This document shows, in pieces, positions 59,600 to 64,000 of a DNA stretch of 64,000 bases; position 1 is the stretch's first letter, and the number at the start of each line of letters is the position of its first letter. This stretch comes from Rhea pennata (Eukaryota > Chordata > Aves > Rheiformes > Rheidae). Below the pieces are notes generated by a model, which did not search any database, was not told the DNA's origin, and saw nothing but the letters and a program-made list of their open reading frames with translations. The DNA lies in the NCBI RefSeq assembly GCF_028389875.1, contig NC_084663.1:208351876-208415875 (forward strand). Reading direction: 5' to 3'. The position numbers and the translations under genes were made by a program.

Positions 59600-62500
59600 G
59601 CACCCTGGATTGCCAAATTCAGACTCTGGCAAGCATTAGAAAAGACCTGAAAAGCCACCAGTCATGGCTGCTGAAGACCGCGCAAGAGCTTCTCACCCTA
59701 AGTTCCCTCTCGTGTCAATGGAGAGAAACAGGCAGCTCCAGAGTAACTTCTTTGCCCTATTTTAGTCATCCACCTTAGGGATGAGTTGTGCCCTATGACT
59801 GCCTCTGTCCTCCACCAGCGGAGATAGGAGCCCTCATGATGAGCCTAAGCAAACTAATCCCACCCTCAATAATCCCACCTGTTAAACTGAGGACACCTAT
59901 GAGCTCTGTTGGATGTCCTTAGGAGCTACAGGTGGCTTAACAGTGCAAGAGAGTTGACTAATACATCCTGAAAATGTGTTTTATCAATTCCAAGATCACC
60001 ACCTTCATTTCAGGGAAGCAAACTCTCAGCTTGTAACTCTTCCCATTCATTGCAGGTTTGAACTTGATGGGGAACAAAACTGTAAAGAGAAAATGCAATT
60101 CATCTAATTATATAGCATCCAAGTTTTCTAATCCCTTGTCCTCCCATTTTTAAGCTCAGCTCTGATAAGACCTCAGGATAGCTACGATTAGCCTCATGCC
60201 AAGAATGTGCAGGCACTAAGGCAAATAGTTGCCTTTGAAAGCTGCAAATTTGGTAATCACTGTCCGTATGGCTGGATTCACTAAACAAAATGAAGGTAAG
60301 GAAGGACAGGATCTTCTCTAGGGCAAGGCTTTAAATTATTTTTTCTGGGCCTATGAAAGGGACTTTTAAAAGCAAACATGGCAATGAGAATTGAATGAGA
60401 ATATGGCAAATTCATTTGACTTTGTGGGGAGAGCCATCAACACAGGCAAAATATAGTCTTTTGGTGACATCAGGAGAAGGAAGAAGAGAAACCACTGGGA
60501 ATTCTGACTGGGGGAATGCGTGGAGAGCTTTGGGAGAATCCTCAGCAGGCTCAAGGAAATTATGGGATGTGGAAGGCCTGCAGGGAAGGCAGATGTCCCT
60601 CTCCCTCTCCCTTCCCTTCTCCCAGTCTACTTCTTCCTCTTGCTCACCCCACTCAGCAGCAAGCTGGACCCACGTCTCAGCATATCCTGCTCCCACTGGA
60701 TTTCCTGTCACCACCTATTGCCCCACACTGAGAGAAGTGCTTCTCCTTCCACCAGTGCCTCTAGCGTTTCTGATGCTGGAAGAGGAAGGGGTCAGGGCAG
60801 GATGGGGCTTTCTTTCCACAGGGCAAGGCCATACAGGCAGGCAGAGGAGAGGGGAAGGAGAAGAAAGACCCAAGGCTGAGGTCAAGGTAGGGGCAGCAGC
60901 TTCTGCTGCTGAGACAAGGTGCCTTCACGGGAGACTGTGACTCCTTCATCCACACCCTGGTCCTCTGCCGCAGCAGGAGTGAGGGGCTTTACCGGTAGGG
61001 GAAAGGATGAGGAAATTCAGGCTACTGGAGTGAGTTGTCTCTCCTCAGACACAGGAAGGACAGGCACTTGACCACTACTGGCAGGCTGCCATCCTAGACA
61101 ACTGCCTGTTTTGCCAATGAGTTGAGTCAGTTCAAGACTTGACAAACAGTCAGGCATGCAAGATTCAGAAATACAAACTCTTGTGTACTCAAGTCTTCCC
61201 AGGAACTGTTTAGTCCTGCTTGGAGAAAGTATGCTGAGGTTTTTTTTGTTTGTTTGTTTGTTTGTTTGTTTGTTTTTTAAATACCATCTCTCAGGCATCA
61301 CTTTTCAGCCTGAGGCCTTCAGCTTTTACTGATTTTCAAGTCGGACCACTAGAGTTGACCCAATGCAGAGTGACCACACGACACAAAGCATGATGCATTA
61401 TTTAGAGGTGGATTTTCCTTAGAAGCAGGGTAATACAGGCTTCATGTAGGAAGAATCAGGGGGAGAAAGAAGGCAGAAGGACTCAAAGGAAAATGAAGAT
61501 GACTTTTGGAGAGGATAGGCAGCTCCACCTCAAGCATTCAGTTCTTGAGATACGGTTTTCCCAAGTGTTTAAAAATCTTTATGGCTAAAAAGTTTCTGTA
61601 TCCAGGCAGTGAATGCTCCTTGCCCTCCCACCCAGTCTGTCTCCAAAGAGAATAAATGAAGAACTTACTTACACTGCATACGACTCGAATAGAGATCTAT
61701 GAAAACATGGATCAAAAAAAAGTGTATTGGTCTGGGCAGCCAGATCTGTTAGATCTGTCTTTCTAATCTGTTATATCCCTAAAGAGAGGCTTACTAGCCA
61801 CCAACAGACCAGGGTCCTACTGCCATCATCCTGTTCTCCTTCCACTGTCTTGGTCCCAGCTCCCACGACCCTTTTCTGCGGTCAGCAACAGCATCTGTGC
61901 AGCTTCATGGTGAGCCAGTCTGAGGAACTAATCAAAGCTTCAACTCTCCTTTTTTGATCTTGTCAGGTCCATTTGACTCCAGATCAATTCCCTAGTCCAC
62001 TTCACTGCGTGGCTGGATGAATGCTCGTACCAGCTTTTCCTACTCTACATACCTCTTGAAAAATACAGATTAGAAAACAGCACAGAAAGAAGAAGCAGAA
62101 GCCAAGCCAGTGTGAAGAGCATGGCCAACATTTCTCCAAAATGGTGATCCAGTTGCACAAAGTCTTTCTGCATTTCAAGATATAATATGAAATGGTAGAA
62201 GGAATAAATGAGACGAAGGAAACTGCCACAAGTACTAAGACAGAGAAACAGAAGGCCCTCACTTGTTCCCTTCATCTCCCCGAAGCACTGCACCTTGGTT
62301 TTACTTCACAAAATGTTCCCAGAACTCATGTATTTTGGAGGAAGGTTTGAGGGATTTTTTAATATTCTTTTGGGGAGCTGTCATTTCTGTGAGTAATCTG
62401 TCAAGGTCACAAAACAGATTTTGGTAGCAAAATTGGCTGTGTCAGATAAATGTTAGTCATGGTGATTATCTGCCAAGGAGCGCAAACAGGCTACAAAGCG

Positions 62501-64000
62501 ATAAGAGAAGCTGCTGGCACCACGGATCCTGTTTAATTTTTTTTTCCATGTACATGGAATTTAATTTATGCAGGCTTTGCAAACAACATCTGATCACTGT
62601 GTCAGATGGTCCAGCACCAAATCAGCAGCCTCCAAACTTGTACCTAGACAAATTCACCTCAAAATTTGCTGCACTAGAAAGAAATGTAAGAGTTTCAACT
62701 CTTCTTTCTCAGAACCCTTTGTGCGTTTTTTAGGTCTTCTACATGGCAGGTTTCTCCCCATCCAATCTCTTTTGTGACATTATGTACCTAATACACCGCA
62801 TTCTTCCCTTCTTGTTTTATTTTGTTTTTTTTTTCTACTTCCCAGGCCACTCTGTTGTAAAAAAAATGACATCATCAGGGAAATATCCAACATTTGAGCT
62901 GATCTAAATTCAAAAATACACCGAGTAGTGAATAGCATGGCACAGCACACAAAGACAGCTGACAGTCACAGGACATAGCAGCATACCTCAGGGATGAACC
63001 AGACTGAATCTATATTAGTCAACAAGGACCATGAAAACAAGACTTAGGTGCAGGTATTTAAAACATACTTTCATCATTTTGTTATGTCATACATTTAATT
63101 GCTTTCTGCATTCTCCAGCTGCAAAATATATGCCAGTGAACGGCAATGATTTTTTGTACCCTCTATGAATCTACGAGGGAAGTTCAGCCTCAGCACCCCG
63201 GACACTGCACCGCAGCAACACCAGGCCAAGCTCTGACATGATGAGGAGTTGGACCACACAGGCTAAAGTCCACAGTCCATGATTTGGACCAGGGCAGAAG
63301 TGCCGTTCCTGTTGCAACAGGCAGAAAGATCCCACAGTAACCCCAGGAGGTTAACTCCCACTCTCTTATGACACTTCCAGATTATGGGGAGAAAGGAGCT
63401 GAGGGAAGAAGTGAATCTGTGAGGACATCCGGAATTAGTGACTCCCTCTGGGGCTACTGTGCAAATCAGGACATCATCAGAAAAATTAATGGTAAAAGCT
63501 GCAGATGAGGTGAAAATTGTTTTGACAGCCATCACCTTAGGCTTGTTTCTACCTTACAATTGCACGTTACAATTTTCATGTTAGGCTTACACAGGCCCAG
63601 AAGACACACAGTGGACCATAGAGCCCAGTAGACCACTCTGCAGCTCAAAGTCTCTGAGACACAAACGGCAGGAGGATGGGGAGTGCTTGGGGGAGCGTTG
63701 TGCTGCACTTCCTCCATCCTTATGGCTCTTCCCAGGCATCTCCTGGGAAGGAGATCGATGACTAAAGGAGATGCCCAATTACATAAAATGTGTAGTTCAA
63801 AAGGGTCTGCAGAGCATTCATTTCATGTGCCATCACACACCGTAGGCCTGGACATAACCTCCAGCCCAAGATAAGATCAACATCTGCAATGTGCCTCAAG
63901 ACAGATGGAGAAACTCCAGACACCAGTGCCTGCACAGCTGCAGGAGCAGGCAATTAATTGAGTAAAATGCCCAGATGATGCTATGAAGTGCACTAAGCTC
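59600..64000. other. Non-coding DNA at the window end
   Basis: Apart from the TTTG microsatellite at 61,240-61,278 I see no repeat family, RNA gene or convincing exon here. Open frames such as 60,395-60,940 lack family features and overlap frames on the other strand. Confidence 0.5.
61240..61278. repeat. TTTG tetranucleotide microsatellite
   Basis: About seven tandem TTTG units flanked by T runs. Confidence 0.9.

Noticed and set aside
60395..60940. 181-codon plus-strand frame
   Set aside because: Low-complexity Ser/Pro/Leu stretch with an overlapping minus-strand frame; no family features.

Overview
The window looks like a piece of a sauropsid, most likely bird, chromosome. It has intron-split vertebrate genes with short introns, sparse interspersed repeats that are nearly all CR1 LINE fragments, a very GC-rich single-exon developmental gene, and a CCDC81-family locus with decayed extra copies. 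CCDC81 is a family known to have expanded in birds. There are no bacterial-type operons, rRNAs, tRNAs or CRISPR arrays.

Layout. (1) 1-26.2 kb, plus strand: the 3' half of ME3, the mitochondrial NADP-dependent malic enzyme. Eight coding exons (11,726-26,041) join without a phase break and encode the C-terminal 334 or so residues, including the metal ligands, the dinucleotide-binding motif and the malate-binding motifs. The first ~11.7 kb is intron; the 5' exons lie outside the window. (2) 28.5-36.6 kb, minus strand: a CCDC81 gene, convergent with ME3. Nine exons (36,562 down to 30,087) join in phase into 379 codons covering the HU-like N-terminal domains and the start of the coiled coil. The usual C-terminal coiled coil is not recognisable; only decayed relics lie further downstream. 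(3) 36.9-40.7 kb: a mosaic of broken duplicate CCDC81 pieces, cut by CR1 insertions. One relic has exons 8 and 9 fused out of frame by a deletion. (4) 40.7-48.2 kb: mostly featureless intergenic DNA with one unassigned candidate exon. (5) 48.2-50.9 kb, minus strand: FAM181B in a CpG island, a single 363-codon exon carrying a YAP-like TEAD-binding motif. An unusual GC-rich minisatellite built around GGTACC lies immediately upstream of its start codon. (6) 51-64 kb: non-coding DNA upstream of FAM181B with enhancer-like stretches, including a near-perfect SOX-POU composite site, and a small orphan CpG cluster followed by a possible signal-peptide first exon.

The three genes do not form one pathway. 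ME3 makes NADPH and pyruvate in the mitochondrial matrix. CCDC81 is a centrosome-associated protein whose HU-like fold has been linked to recognition of foreign elements in bacteria, with a similar role proposed for birds. FAM181B is a nuclear TEAD-binding developmental protein. The most unusual part of the window is the CCDC81 duplication graveyard between ME3 and FAM181B.
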